64,000 bases of DNA from an uncultured Eubacteriales bacterium (GCA_902764875.1 CACWXP010000008.1:1-64000); one strand, 5' to 3'; numbered from the stretch's first letter, positions 16,222-24,328 are shown. Numbers and translations: made by a program. Notes: generated by a model from the sequence alone, not told the origin.

Positions 16222-16259
16222 GATGCTTTTTTGAATGGCCCGGGGAGCATTGGGAACAT

Positions 16260-17816
16260 TCATACTCCCTGAATGGCGTGGATCACGCTCTCTTCCTGCC
16301 AGATCCACTTCCATTCCCGGTGCCCGCAGCACAGTTCTTCGAGCATCTCCGGCCTGAGATCTGCGCTGTTCAGCCTGTTCTTCTTCAGCATGCGGAGAAA
16401 GCCCTCTCTCAGCGGCTCTCCGTGCAGGCAGGTTCTGATCCTCGCGGGCAGGCCGCCGTCCGCCGAAAACGATGCGCAGAGGCTGTTCGCCGCTTCGCTC
16501 CCGTCTTCCCCGCCCGCGTGATCCGACGTCTGTCTTACAAAGCGGATCAGTCTTTCGACAGTTTCCCGGTCCGTTTCACCGATGTCCGCATAAAGCGCCG
16601 AAACGATGGGATAAGGCAGGCCTTCCATGGCATGGCGTATTTCAGCCCTCAGCTCGGGCAAAAAGCACACTTTCTCCCTGTCCAGGCTGAAGATTTCGCA
16701 CGCCGCCTCCCGGAACACAGCCATTTCCTGATCCGGCAGCATGATATAATCCGTCAGGGCATTCGGATAAAAACTGCGCTGGTTGTGTATGCCATTCTCC
16801 ACCATGGACAGCAAATGCGCGTCGTCCAGCACGTCCTGCTGGAAGCCGTTGGTCCAGATCAGGTTCCGATTCCGCCAGGTCCGGAAGAACATTCCCATCA
16901 GGATGGCCCCGATGATGTTCGGAATCAGTCCGTACGGCGGTTTCCGCATCGCCTCGAAAATCCCGGTGAAGGAAACTTTCTCCCCCTTTGCCAGCCGGTC
17001 TTCAAGATAAGCGTCAAAGGCCTTCTTCAGCATGACGATCTTTTCGCCGGCGTATCGGGGATCGTCCCAGGCACTGTCGTCGCCCCAGGCGAAGGCAAAA
17101 AGCCGGTCCGGCGTCCGATCGGGATCGGTGACACCGTCCCAGAGAGAGATCCTCTGCCCATAATATCCGTCACTGACGCGGAATCTGGCCGTGTGGATCC
17201 AGTAGAAAAACTGATCCAGATCCATCGTATCCGGCGAAACGGGATACGTTTCGCAGATGTCCCGCAGCACCCTGTCGAAAAAGTGTTGAAGCGTGTCGAA
17301 GGCAAAGCCCTCCGGGTGTCCCCCGTTATAAACCGTCACCGGATAGGAAATCAGCCTGTCCGTCCACGGCCGGAGTGCTTCGTACGCCCGGTCGAGATAT
17401 TCCCGGCCTTCCTGATTTTTTTTGCCGCCCGCCTGATTGAAGGCGGCCATGTGGAAGGCGTATTTTTCGTTGCATTCCTGTATCATCGGAGCGGCCGTCG
17501 CATCGATCACGGTGATCCCGCCCCGCGCCATGCTGAGCAGGGTTTCGTCGATGCCCGGTTTCTGACCGGGGTAGGCAAAAGCAAACACAAAGGGCTCAAA
17601 ATCTTTCTGGAACTTCAGCCTTTTCTCGATGCCGCGCTGCGCCCTGTCGATTTCCTTCTGCCTGACACCCGCGTAGAAGAAATTGTATCTTGCAACGATC
17701 CGCTCGTCGATGTGCATCAGCCTTGTAAACCGGAAATCGGTCCCGATGGAGGCGGCCGTCAGACCGGAAAGCTCCATCGCCGCCAGCCTCTGTAATTCCA
17801 GATTCTCTGTATCCAT
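16260..17816 (-). CDS. Large unknown protein of the RT/PP-loop cluster
   Basis: 518 residues, ATG 17816 behind GGGAGGAAAA. Soluble, rich in aromatic residues and helices; no P-loop, nuclease or membrane signature is evident. A stretch at about 285-330 (MRKPPYGLIPNIIGAILMGM) weakly recalls the PPYGL winged segment seen in C-terminal parts of large defence ATPases such as BREX BrxC/PglY; this is from memory and could be chance. It starts 18 bases after the PP-loop gene and is clearly in its operon, so it is probably a partner of that enzyme. Residues 60-90 (QRGIEKRLKFQKDFEPFVFA) may form an exposed helix. Confidence 0.7.
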   Translation of the reverse strand: MDTENLELQRLAAMELSGLTAASIGTDFRFTRLMHIDERIVARYNFFYAGVRQKEIDRAQRGIEKRLKFQKDFEPFVFAFAYPGQKPGIDETLLSMARGGITVIDATAAPMIQECNEKYAFHMAAFNQAGGKKNQEGREYLDRAYEALRPWTDRLISYPVTVYNGGHPEGFAFDTLQHFFDRVLRDICETYPVSPDTMDLDQFFYWIHTARFRVSDGYYGQRISLWDGVTDPDRTPDRLFAFAWGDDSAWDDPRYAGEKIVMLKKAFDAYLEDRLAKGEKVSFTGIFEAMRKPPYGLIPNIIGAILMGMFFRTWRNRNLIWTNGFQQDVLDDAHLLSMVENGIHNQRSFYPNALTDYIMLPDQEMAVFREAACEIFSLDREKVCFLPELRAEIRHAMEGLPYPIVSALYADIGETDRETVERLIRFVRQTSDHAGGEDGSEAANSLCASFSADGGLPARIRTCLHGEPLREGFLRMLKKNRLNSADLRPEMLEELCCGHREWKWIWQEESVIHAIQGV

Positions 17817-17834
17817 CCCGCTTTTCCTCCCTTT

Positions 17835-19403
17835 TTACAGCACCCGGTCCACGCTGTACCAGGAATCGAACGCAAAGCAGCTGCGGATATGGTTATGGCA
17901 CTCCGCACAGTGCAGGCAGCTGTCATCAATCACCGGCTGTCCGTTTTCAAAATGCAGGTGGCCGTGCGGGCAGCCCACCTCGCAGGCGCGGCAGGCGACG
18001 CAGGCCGCCGCTTTTCGGAACACCTTTTTGACCAGTCCCGTAAAGCTTTCTTCCCAGGTTTCCGGCAGGGATATATCCATCCGCCCACCGTCTTCCCGAA
18101 CGGTGAAGGCGTACTCCTTCCCGCCGCGTTCGAGCACATAACGGGTCGTTTCCGGGCCATCCTGCGTTCCTTCCGCGGATCGGAGCAAGCCCAGGGTCCT
18201 GAACCATTCTTTCCAGTTCGTGGCAGGATTCCCGATCTCCAGATGGAGGCTGCCGTCCCGCAGAACTTCCCTGTAATCCACGCTGTATTTCGTATGGTCC
18301 GAACCTTTCCGGAATCTCCACTCGCCCCCGTTGACATATCTTTCCAGCGCGTCCTCGCCGTCAAAGCTGCCGCGGTAGGCGGAGCGGATCACGTTGAAAT
18401 ACGGTTCCAGTTCTTCGCGCCTCAGCCCGTAGGAGCTGCCCAGACTGATCGTGCTCGCGAGGGGGCAGAGCTTGCACCCGATCCGCATCCAGCCCTCCCT
18501 GTAGGCCGGGTTGAATTCGATACCGTTCATCATCAGATACAGGAACACCTCGAGGCTGTTCCAGTTGATGATGCCGTTGATATGCACCTGGTCTTTTTGC
18601 TTGATGCCGATTTCAACCAGCGTGTTGTTCTTGCGGCGGTAGCCTTCATCCGCCCGGTTCCCGACGAAGAGCAGGTTTTTGGCGTCCGCTCTGCCCACGT
18701 ATTCCATCATCTGGAGGATCTGGGGCACGGATTTACGCACGGAGCAGCACCAGCGGTTATCAAAGGAGGGCGGCCCGATCCGCTCCCAGTCTTGAACGGG
18801 ATCGTGGGGCGACCGAATCACAAAAAACCGGATCCCTTCCGCCTCGCAGCGTGCGCGCTCTTTTTCAACCGTCTCGACGGACATCTGCAGCTCCATGCCC
18901 GTGTCGCCCCAGGTGACAAAAAAGCAGTCGTGCGGAATGATGCGCTTCACCAGGTCCAGCAGCACCATGCTGTCTTTGCCGCCGCTGTAGGCGACGTTAA
19001 TATAGTCCACCCGATCCTTCCATTCCGTATAGGCGCAGTAAATCCGGAGCAGCGTGTCCTGTACCAGCTGGTCCATCAGCAGCCGGTTCTTCCGGAACCA
19101 GAGATCCATGTCGATCGGCTCAAGATGACAGCCCAGGATGGTGTCGTCCAGAATCCGGACCGACGGAAGGGTGAGACAGCCGTTGTCGGCCAGCTCGGCG
19201 ATCAGCCGGCCCCGGTAGAAATAGCGATACCGAAAGGCCCAGAGCACCGGAGCGGTGCCACTTTCGTCAAAGGAGAAATACTTATCGAAGCCGAAATTCT
19301 TCAGCTCTTCCGGGAAAACCGGCCGGTACTCGTTATTCAGAAAGGCGTTTTCATTTTTCAGAATCAGCAGATTGTTCTCTGTATCCCAGTCGATCTTATA
19401 CAA
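17835..19403 (-). CDS. PAPS-reductase-like PP-loop protein with ferredoxin domain
   Basis: 522 residues starting at TTG 19403 with GGAGGG upstream. A roughly 130-residue N-terminal domain of unknown fold precedes the PP-loop motif YSGGKDSMVLLD (SGGKDS at 140-145), then WCCSVRKSVP, and GCKLCPLAS in the middle. The C-terminal 60 residues carry two cysteine clusters (CVACRACEVGCPHG and CLHCAECHNHIRSC) of the 4Fe-4S ferredoxin type. The family includes DndC of DNA phosphorothioation and various sulfur-transfer or thiolation enzymes; adenylation with ATP pyrophosphatase chemistry is expected. Its operon partners are RNA methyltransferase-like proteins, so an RNA substrate is possible. No dndB/D/E is present. 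Confidence 0.85.
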   Translation of the reverse strand: MYKIDWDTENNLLILKNENAFLNNEYRPVFPEELKNFGFDKYFSFDESGTAPVLWAFRYRYFYRGRLIAELADNGCLTLPSVRILDDTILGCHLEPIDMDLWFRKNRLLMDQLVQDTLLRIYCAYTEWKDRVDYINVAYSGGKDSMVLLDLVKRIIPHDCFFVTWGDTGMELQMSVETVEKERARCEAEGIRFFVIRSPHDPVQDWERIGPPSFDNRWCCSVRKSVPQILQMMEYVGRADAKNLLFVGNRADEGYRRKNNTLVEIGIKQKDQVHINGIINWNSLEVFLYLMMNGIEFNPAYREGWMRIGCKLCPLASTISLGSSYGLRREELEPYFNVIRSAYRGSFDGEDALERYVNGGEWRFRKGSDHTKYSVDYREVLRDGSLHLEIGNPATNWKEWFRTLGLLRSAEGTQDGPETTRYVLERGGKEYAFTVREDGGRMDISLPETWEESFTGLVKKVFRKAAACVACRACEVGCPHGHLHFENGQPVIDDSCLHCAECHNHIRSCFAFDSWYSVDRVL

Positions 19404-19420
19404 GGCGAACCCTCCATTTT

Positions 19421-20146
19421 TTATATGCGGAAACGATGGAGCAGAATTCCGGCCGCGACCGCAACGTTCAGCGAGTCATTGTTCTCCATCTCGATCCGGC
19501 AGTTCACGTCGGTCTCCTGCAGCACTTCCTCCGAAACCCCGAAGTGCTCGTTGCCAACCACAAAGACCATTTTGTCTCGGGCGGCGATCCCGGACATCGG
19601 CACAGCATCCCGCAGGCTTGTCCCCACGACGTACCAGCCCTCCGCCCGCAGCTCCCGCAGCTTTTCCGGCAGAACGGCCGGGAGCGCCGGCAGAAAGAGG
19701 GACGCGCCCTGCGATGTTTTCACGATCGACCGTGCGTGGTAGTTGGTGCCGTCCCCTTCGCTGTAATAGACCAGATCGACACCGAAGGAGAATGCCAGGT
19801 TCATGATCCGCCCGATGTTTGCCCGGTAAGTCACCTTGTCCAGCACCAGAATCCGGTGCAGCTCCCCGGAAGGGATCGGAATCTCAGCCTTTTTGCAGAT
19901 GGCGACCATGGAGTCTTCCTTTCCCCGGGAGATATACGCCATCACCTCGGGGGTCACCTTCGTTTTCTTCACGAAGGGGATCGGACAGTCATTTACGTAC
20001 AGCAGTTCCGTCACGATGCCGGCGTTCACCGCCTGGCGGATGATGTTCTCCCCGACCACGCTGAAAACGTCTTTTTCCTCCCATCCCTTGTATATAAAAG
20101 CCTGATGCAGTTTTCGTGCCCGTGAACTGTTGATGGATCGAAGCAT
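19421..20146 (-). CDS. SPOUT (TrmH-type) RNA methyltransferase
   Basis: 241 residues from ATG 20146 behind AAAGGAG. N-terminal about 85 residues form the substrate-binding domain (SSRARKLHQAFIYKGWEEKD). The SPOUT knot motifs are intact: LDKVTYRANIGRIMNLAFSF (motif 1, N-x-G-R), VFVVGNEHFGVSEEVL (motif 2) and NDSLNVAVAAGILLHR (motif 3). Predicted to transfer methyl from SAM to a 2'-hydroxyl of RNA. It lies two bases after the paralogue at 20149 and 17 bases before the PP-loop gene, so the pair may act together. Confidence 0.85.
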   Translation of the reverse strand: MLRSINSSRARKLHQAFIYKGWEEKDVFSVVGENIIRQAVNAGIVTELLYVNDCPIPFVKKTKVTPEVMAYISRGKEDSMVAICKKAEIPIPSGELHRILVLDKVTYRANIGRIMNLAFSFGVDLVYYSEGDGTNYHARSIVKTSQGASLFLPALPAVLPEKLRELRAEGWYVVGTSLRDAVPMSGIAARDKMVFVVGNEHFGVSEEVLQETDVNCRIEMENNDSLNVAVAAGILLHRFRI

Positions 20147-20148
20147 CG

Positions 20149-20883
20149 TTACTCTCCTTTCAGATTTCTGCAGGAGTACATGATAATCGCGGCTGCCTCC
20201 CCCATAACGGTCGGATCGCTGCAGTCCAGCCCCGGATCGCACACGATATCGCTGACCGCCAGCAGCGACGCGGCGGAAGCGTCCGATCCGGAGATCAGAA
20301 CGGCTATCCGCTCACCGGCGGGGATCTGCTCCACGGGGACGGTCTTTCTCTTTCCGACCGTCACAAACATCACCTGCTGTTCCCGCAGCATCCGGATCGC
20401 GTCCGGAAACGGCATGCTCAGGATGGGGAGCTCCAGCAGATTGTCCATGCCGCTTCTGGTCACCGGCCTGTCCCATGGGTCGGCCGAATCCCCGGTCAGC
20501 AGGATGCCGTCAAAGCCGAAACTGCGGGCGCTGCGAATGACGGTGCCGAGCGCGCCTGTTTCGTGATAATTGTCCAGCACCAGAATCCTCTCAAACTTTT
20601 CGAGCTTCAGCTTCGGCTTTTTCACGACAGCAAACCAGTATCCGCTGTCCATGCCGATTTCCGCGGCAACCTCTTCCGAAATCCAGGTCCTGTCCATATC
20701 TTCGAACAGCCCGTATTCGCGCACCTTCTCATGGATCACAAATTCCGTCAGAAGGTTGCGTTCGACTGCCCCGTTCAGCATGCGCAGACTGTTCGTAATG
20801 AAATATTCGCAATCCCTGTCGCCACCCGCATACAGTTCTTTCCATTTTTTTACTTTCGGATGGCGTGCCGAGCGAATGTTCAT
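20149..20883 (-). CDS. Degenerate SPOUT paralogue
   Basis: 244 residues, ATG 20883 behind CGGAGGAATCCCT. It aligns by eye with TrmH/SpoU methyltransferases: LDNYHETGALGTVIRSARSF (motif 1, with the usual Asn-Leu-Gly changed to Gly-Ala-Leu-Gly), VLISGSDAS in place of the Gly-Asn-Glu motif 2, and DPTVMGEAAAIIMYSC in place of Ser-Leu-Asn-Val motif 3. SAM-knot residues are thus altered and catalysis is doubtful. Directly followed by an intact SPOUT gene, it may be the non-catalytic half of a heterodimer, as in some two-subunit tRNA methyltransferases. A long structured leader precedes it. Confidence 0.75.
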   Translation of the reverse strand: MNIRSARHPKVKKWKELYAGGDRDCEYFITNSLRMLNGAVERNLLTEFVIHEKVREYGLFEDMDRTWISEEVAAEIGMDSGYWFAVVKKPKLKLEKFERILVLDNYHETGALGTVIRSARSFGFDGILLTGDSADPWDRPVTRSGMDNLLELPILSMPFPDAIRMLREQQVMFVTVGKRKTVPVEQIPAGERIAVLISGSDASAASLLAVSDIVCDPGLDCSDPTVMGEAAAIIMYSCRNLKGE

Positions 20884-20919
20884 AGGGATTCCTCCGTTTT
20901 TATTCCTGTTAATAAGCGA

Positions 20920-21088
20920 ATACCTTGTCTGAGCGGAAACCCCGACAAGGTATCATGCGTCGGGGGAAAGAGCTGAAAAGGACTACCTTCGAAAACAGTC
21001 CGCGGTTTCGGCTGCCCGTAAAGCCTTTTCAAGGAAACCGGGACGGTTTTTTTACGGACGCGCCGGTTTAAAAGGCGCACCCCCGACG
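20920..21088 (-). ncRNA. Candidate structured RNA or leader between RT and SPOUT genes
   Basis: Closing stem P1: CGTCGGGGG (20958-20966) pairs exactly with CCCCCGACG (21080-21088), 9 bp enclosing 113 nt. Inside: GCGCC/GGCGC (21060-21064/21074-21078); CCGTAAA/TTTACGG (21016-21022/21051-21057) containing CCTT-TTC-AAGG and AAACC-GGGAC-GGTTT hairpins; GGACT/AGTCC (20980-20984/20997-21001). 3' of P1 a perfect 10-bp hairpin ATACCTTGTC/GACAAGGTAT (20920-20929/20944-20953). A promoter at 21094-21122 would start transcription almost exactly at the first base of P1. No U-run follows, so it could be a leader of the SPOUT operon or be processed. I do not recognise a known riboswitch or T-box. Stems read by eye; covariation untested. 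Confidence 0.6.
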
Positions 21089-21093
21089 AAATG

Positions 21094-21122
21094 ATTATCC
21101 CATTTTTTGGGCATTCTTGCAA
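21094..21122 (-). promoter_or_regulatory. Promoter of the structured RNA / SPOUT operon
   Basis: On the minus strand TTGCAA (21117-21122) and GATAAT (21094-21099) are 17 bases apart. It lies 3' of the RT gene, giving the RNA and downstream genes their own start. Confidence 0.6.
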
Positions 21123-21161
21123 GCTCTTTTCTTTCTATTTGATCCGTCTTTATCCCGCGCG

Positions 21162-22394
21162 TCATATCACGCCGCCTCGCAGAACCTCTTTCCGTTTCTC
21201 CAGGCGGCTGTAATACGCGCGCACAAGCGGCACATATCCGGTTTCCCTGATTTCCGGATAGCGGCAGCGGTATTTGGCGTTGGTTCGTCTGCCGGTGGCG
21301 ACATACCGCAGGCATTCCTGGGACAGGTGATCCAGGCGCTTCAGGCGTTCCGTCGTGGTGATATAGGGGAAGAACCTGTCCGTCCAGCTCACCCAGTCTT
21401 CCTCCCCGGGGCCGTAAAAGTATTCGTGGATATGCATCGCCATCAGTTCCACTCCCTTTTCCCTGGTAATGCGGCCCTCCTTTACGCTGCGGCAGATTTT
21501 ATCGGCGCGGTGCTTCATCCTGCCGCATGCCTTTGCGTAGGTATTGTCGGCGATATCCATCGCGTTCGGCGTAAATCGGATCCCGAGCAGGTCAAACGCT
21601 TCGCCGGGCGAAACGATGCCGCTCTTCTCCTCGTTCAAGCTCAGCCCGAAGAGAGCAATCCGCTCCCTCAGCTCATTCATCAGCCGTTCGGCCGTCCCGG
21701 CATCCTCGCAGAGCATGAAGATGTCGTCGCAGTAGCGGCTGCAGATGCGTACGTTTTCCGCCATAAGCCGGTCGATATCCGTCAGAAAGATGTTTTCCAG
21801 GAAAGCAACGGTGGGATTGCCCGGAAGAACGGAGGTGAAGCCCTTTTCCAGCTTTCCTTTTCGCCGATAAACGTTCCTGGTCACCAGCCACATGATAAAG
21901 CGGCGGACTTCCGGCTCATCCGAAAGCCACTGCTCCAGCGTTCCTTCCAGGATTTCCGGATCGATGGATTCCCCGAATTTGTGGATGTCCGCCTTGATCA
22001 CATATTTCTCCCGATGCGGATCACTTCTGCGGACGGTACGGTACATCTGCCAGTACGGTTTGTTCTTCCGGGAGGAGTAGAGCGAGTCCGGAAGCTGTCC
22101 GTCATAGCGATTCAGCAGCATAAAAGCCAGATACTGGAGAATGATCCTGTTTTCGTCTGTAAAGCTGTACACTTTCCGCCTTTTCTGGCTCTTTCCCTTC
22201 CGAAGCAGGATCAGGTTCGGCGGTTCAAAAAACCAGTCGCCTTCGGTCAGCCGCTGAAGGTCCGCGTCAAAGCGGTCCGTCAGGATATAAGCCGCCATGG
22301 CTTCAACTTCCGCCGGGTCGCTGTTCACGGCTTCCCGGCACCGGCGCAGAAAGGCATCTTTCCGCTCCGGATGTTTCATTTCCTCGAATATCAT
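21162..22394 (-). CDS. Stand-alone reverse transcriptase
   Basis: 410 residues, ATG 22394 behind GAGAGGCACA. RT motifs in order: KADIHKFGESID (motif A, catalytic Asp 136), SVLPGNPTVAFLENIFLTDI (motif B, PGNP 191-194), RYCDDIFMLC (motif C, YCDD 221-224), then LSLNEEKSGI (motif D) and DLLGIRF. No maturase X-domain zinc or HNH endonuclease of group II introns follows, nor clear retron NAXXH/VTG motifs; the last about 130 residues are a basic helical domain. It therefore looks like one of the domesticated or unknown-group bacterial RTs, many of which are antiviral. Its operon (zinc-ribbon, RT, then structured RNA, SPOUT pair, PP-loop) is not one I know. Confidence 0.88.
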   Translation of the reverse strand: MIFEEMKHPERKDAFLRRCREAVNSDPAEVEAMAAYILTDRFDADLQRLTEGDWFFEPPNLILLRKGKSQKRRKVYSFTDENRIILQYLAFMLLNRYDGQLPDSLYSSRKNKPYWQMYRTVRRSDPHREKYVIKADIHKFGESIDPEILEGTLEQWLSDEPEVRRFIMWLVTRNVYRRKGKLEKGFTSVLPGNPTVAFLENIFLTDIDRLMAENVRICSRYCDDIFMLCEDAGTAERLMNELRERIALFGLSLNEEKSGIVSPGEAFDLLGIRFTPNAMDIADNTYAKACGRMKHRADKICRSVKEGRITREKGVELMAMHIHEYFYGPGEEDWVSWTDRFFPYITTTERLKRLDHLSQECLRYVATGRRTNAKYRCRYPEIRETGYVPLVRAYYSRLEKRKEVLRGGVI

Positions 22395-22415
22395 TGTGCC
22401 TCTCTCACGATCTTT

Positions 22416-22631
22416 TTAATCCTCGAACAGCGTACATCCGCTCTCTTTGAAATACTCGATCCTGTTCTCCAGGTCCTCCACGGTCACGCCGAACTCCTCG
22501 GCCATGCACTCCAGGCAGAGGAATTCCTCTGTTTCCAGACCGTTGAGTTTTTTGTTCAGCGCAATCTCGTCCCGGATCAGCCTGCCGCCGCACACTTCAC
22601 AGTTGATCATTTCCGTACCAATCATACACAT
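22416..22631 (-). CDS. Small zinc-ribbon protein
   Basis: 71 residues from ATG 22631 (GGGAGAAAA upstream). Two CxxC knuckles (NCEVCGG near the N-terminus; LCLECMAEEFGV) are separated by about 23 residues, with an acidic C-terminal helix ending GCTLFED. It resembles a widespread small clostridial zinc-ribbon family of unknown function. It is the first gene after the promoter at 22693-22723 and is 21 bases upstream of the RT gene. Confidence 0.75.
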   Translation of the reverse strand: MCMIGTEMINCEVCGGRLIRDEIALNKKLNGLETEEFLCLECMAEEFGVTVEDLENRIEYFKESGCTLFED

Positions 22632-22692
22632 TTTTCTCCCTTACCGAAAGCGTCACATTCCCGCATTCTGTCCGTTCTGTTCTGTACGACAT

Positions 22693-22723
22693 ATAATATT
22701 ACAGATCCTTTCACTCCTGTCAA
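22693..22723 (-). promoter_or_regulatory. Promoter of the zinc-ribbon/RT operon
   Basis: TTGACA (22718-22723) on the minus strand is followed by AATATT at 17 or TATTAT at 19 bases, in AT-rich DNA about 60 bases before the start codon. Confidence 0.6.
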
Positions 22724-22739
22724 TAAGGGTTTTCGGCCA

Positions 22740-22939
22740 GCGTCAGCGCGCGATGGATCGGGACGGCTTTATAGGCCGCAACATGAAGGGTTTTGCCTTG
22801 ACAAAAGAGCTGAATTTCCATATCACTAAATTTACCATATTTTTCTGTCTCCGAGAAGAGGGGTATCGGGATTGTCAAACTGCATTCAGGCCGCAGAAGG
22901 CAAAATCGACCTCCGCACAGGTGGAACGATCATGAGGAT
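22740..22939. other. Intergenic region without supported gene
   Basis: About 200 bases between the RT-operon promoter and the end of the SpsF-like gene. A plus-strand TTGACA with a TATCAC 17 bases on is present at about 22808-22836, but no gene follows it. Frames here lack ribosome sites. Confidence 0.4.
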
Positions 22940-23710
22940 TTATTCGGGTTGAACAAGGTGGTCTTCCCGGATGGATTTGGCCAGGCCCTCATTACGGGCG
23001 TATTTGCTGTTCAGGGCCATGATTTCCGGATTCTGATTCAGGAAGTCCAGAATGTCCCTGTAGCCGAAACTGTCGTTCTTTTCCCCGATTTCGAAATGTT
23101 CATAGACCTTTGTAACCAGTTCGAAATCTTCGGGTTCATCCACCGTCCAGCGGTGGTTGCCGAAGAAACCGATGGGAGATTCAAAGTTCTGGAGCCTGAA
23201 AATCTCCGGATGGCGCTTGATGTATTGGGTCACGTGCTCCCGTTCAAAGGAATGCACCGCTTCCTTCCAGGATTTTTCCAGGGCCGCATATTTCATGATC
23301 TCCAGGTCCAGCCCATCAGCGAAGGATTCAGTGATCATGCCCATATAGTCGGCATCCGGTTCCATCTGGCTCAAGGCCAGATCCAGCAGTTCCGCGTCGA
23401 AGCAGGGGCAGTCCGCCGTCAGGCGAATTACGTATTCCGGCTTCAGCAGCTTCGCCGTCTGGTAATAACGGTCCAGGACATCGTCCTCTGCCCCGACGCC
23501 GCAGCGCACGCCCAGGTCCGCGCAAAGGGCAAGGATCGGGAGGTTCTCCTTGTTGATCGAAGTAATCACCATCACCTCGTCGACAAGGCTGCTGCGCTGC
23601 ACACGCTCGATCATCCGCTGCAGGGCCGGTTTGCCGCAAAGGGGTTTCAGAACCTTGTTCGGAAGCCGCGTGGAACCGCAGCGGGCCTGAATCATCACAA
23701 CATATTTCAT
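22940..23710 (-). CDS. SpsF-like nucleotidyl/glycosyltransferase
   Basis: 256 residues from ATG 23710 behind AGGAGGAAAACCA. The N-terminus MKYVVMIQARCGSTRLPNKV with the R-x(2)STRLPxK signature, a VIRLTADCPCFDAELLDLAL segment and a YRDILDFLN C-terminal part match the SpsF / cytidylyltransferase-like family used in spore-coat polysaccharide and nonulosonate synthesis. The RWTVDEPEDFELV stretch is conserved in that family. The expected product is an activated sugar for surface glycans. Single gene; the 5' neighbour is a decayed amylase. Confidence 0.85.
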   Translation of the reverse strand: MKYVVMIQARCGSTRLPNKVLKPLCGKPALQRMIERVQRSSLVDEVMVITSINKENLPILALCADLGVRCGVGAEDDVLDRYYQTAKLLKPEYVIRLTADCPCFDAELLDLALSQMEPDADYMGMITESFADGLDLEIMKYAALEKSWKEAVHSFEREHVTQYIKRHPEIFRLQNFESPIGFFGNHRWTVDEPEDFELVTKVYEHFEIGEKNDSFGYRDILDFLNQNPEIMALNSKYARNEGLAKSIREDHLVQPE

Positions 23711-23770
23711 TGGTTTTCCTCCTCCATTTGAATTCCGTTTCACGATACACGGAAAAAGCGCTTCACATCC

Positions 23771-24198
23771 TTAAACAGATGCCTTTTTGCAGACAATTTC
23801 TTTTTCCGAATCTTCCACCTGCAGCCGGTTATTCGGATCATTGATGCGCGCCCGAATGGGTTCTGCTTCATCCCGCCGATGCGGTGGTTCAGCACAACAT
23901 CCGCCAGCGGCCGGATTCCCACCCGCTTCAGCGCGCTGACGCAGTCAATATATTCCTCGGCTGTTCCGTATTTGGTTCTTACCGTTCCCTTTTGGTTGAA
24001 TTCTCCCAGATCATACAGGTCATAGACAGCATAGCCGACTTCACGGTCTCCCAGTTCTCCCTTGTAAGCCGGCGGCAGCCAGACCGCAGTAAAGCCCCGG
24101 AAGGCCAGCCAGCGCGCCATCCGGGACAGTTTTTGCCAGTGTTTTCCATCCGCAGGCAGGTACCATTCGAATCCCTGCAGCATCGTTTCGTTGATCAT
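23771..24198 (-). pseudogene. Truncated, frameshifted GH13 alpha-amylase
   Basis: From ATG 24198 the frame reads MINETMLQGFEWYLPADG, then FRGFTAVWLPPAYKG, VGYAVYDLYDLGEFNQKGT and ADVVLNHRIGG, unmistakably the N-terminal region of cytoplasmic alpha-amylase (GH13 subfamily 5 type). At about 23868-23882 the homology jumps to another frame (DEAEPIRARINDPNNRLQVE) and then stops at 23771. About 110 of the usual 480 or more residues remain and the catalytic Asp/Glu are lost. The promoter (module A, copy 2) survives upstream. Confidence 0.85.
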
Positions 24199-24208
24199 CT
24201 TCACACAT

Positions 24209-24283
24209 CCATTCCGGGGCATTTGGGTTCCTGCGCTATGATAAATCCGTTTCAGACCCGATGTCAAACGAAATCTCCCGCCG
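24209..24283 (-). promoter_or_regulatory. Promoter module A, copy 2
   Basis: TTGACA (24262-24267) and TATCAT (24238-24243), 18 bp apart on the minus strand, within about 70 bases nearly identical to 14827-14896. Conserved leader ACCCAAATG. Confidence 0.65.
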
Positions 24284-24286
24284 GAT

Positions 24287-24328
24287 CCGGAAACCTGCTT
24301 GCATTGAACCCGCAAAATAGCGTAAAAT
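24287..24328 (+). promoter_or_regulatory. Promoter module B, copy 1 (before alarmone synthetase)
   Basis: CCGGAAACC..CTTGCATTGAACCCGCAAAA with TTGCAT (24299-24304) and TAAAAT (24323-24328) 18 bases apart. The same 30-base block recurs at 29851-29880. It is back to back with module A copy 2. Confidence 0.65.

Noticed and set aside
17835-19403. Dnd phosphorothioation locus
   Set aside because: Only a DndC-like PP-loop protein is present; no DndA/B/D/E or restriction genes are adjacent.
20884-21161. T-box or known riboswitch leader
   Set aside because: No T-box AGGGUGGNACCGCG-type element, and no recognisable TPP, cobalamin, FMN, SAM or ydaO core; no terminator stem before the gene.
20920-22394. 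Retron (RT with msr-msd)
   Set aside because: The RT has YCDD and lacks recognisable retron NAXXH/VTG motifs, and the structured RNA is downstream with its own promoter instead of upstream of the RT; retron remains possible only if structure search says so.
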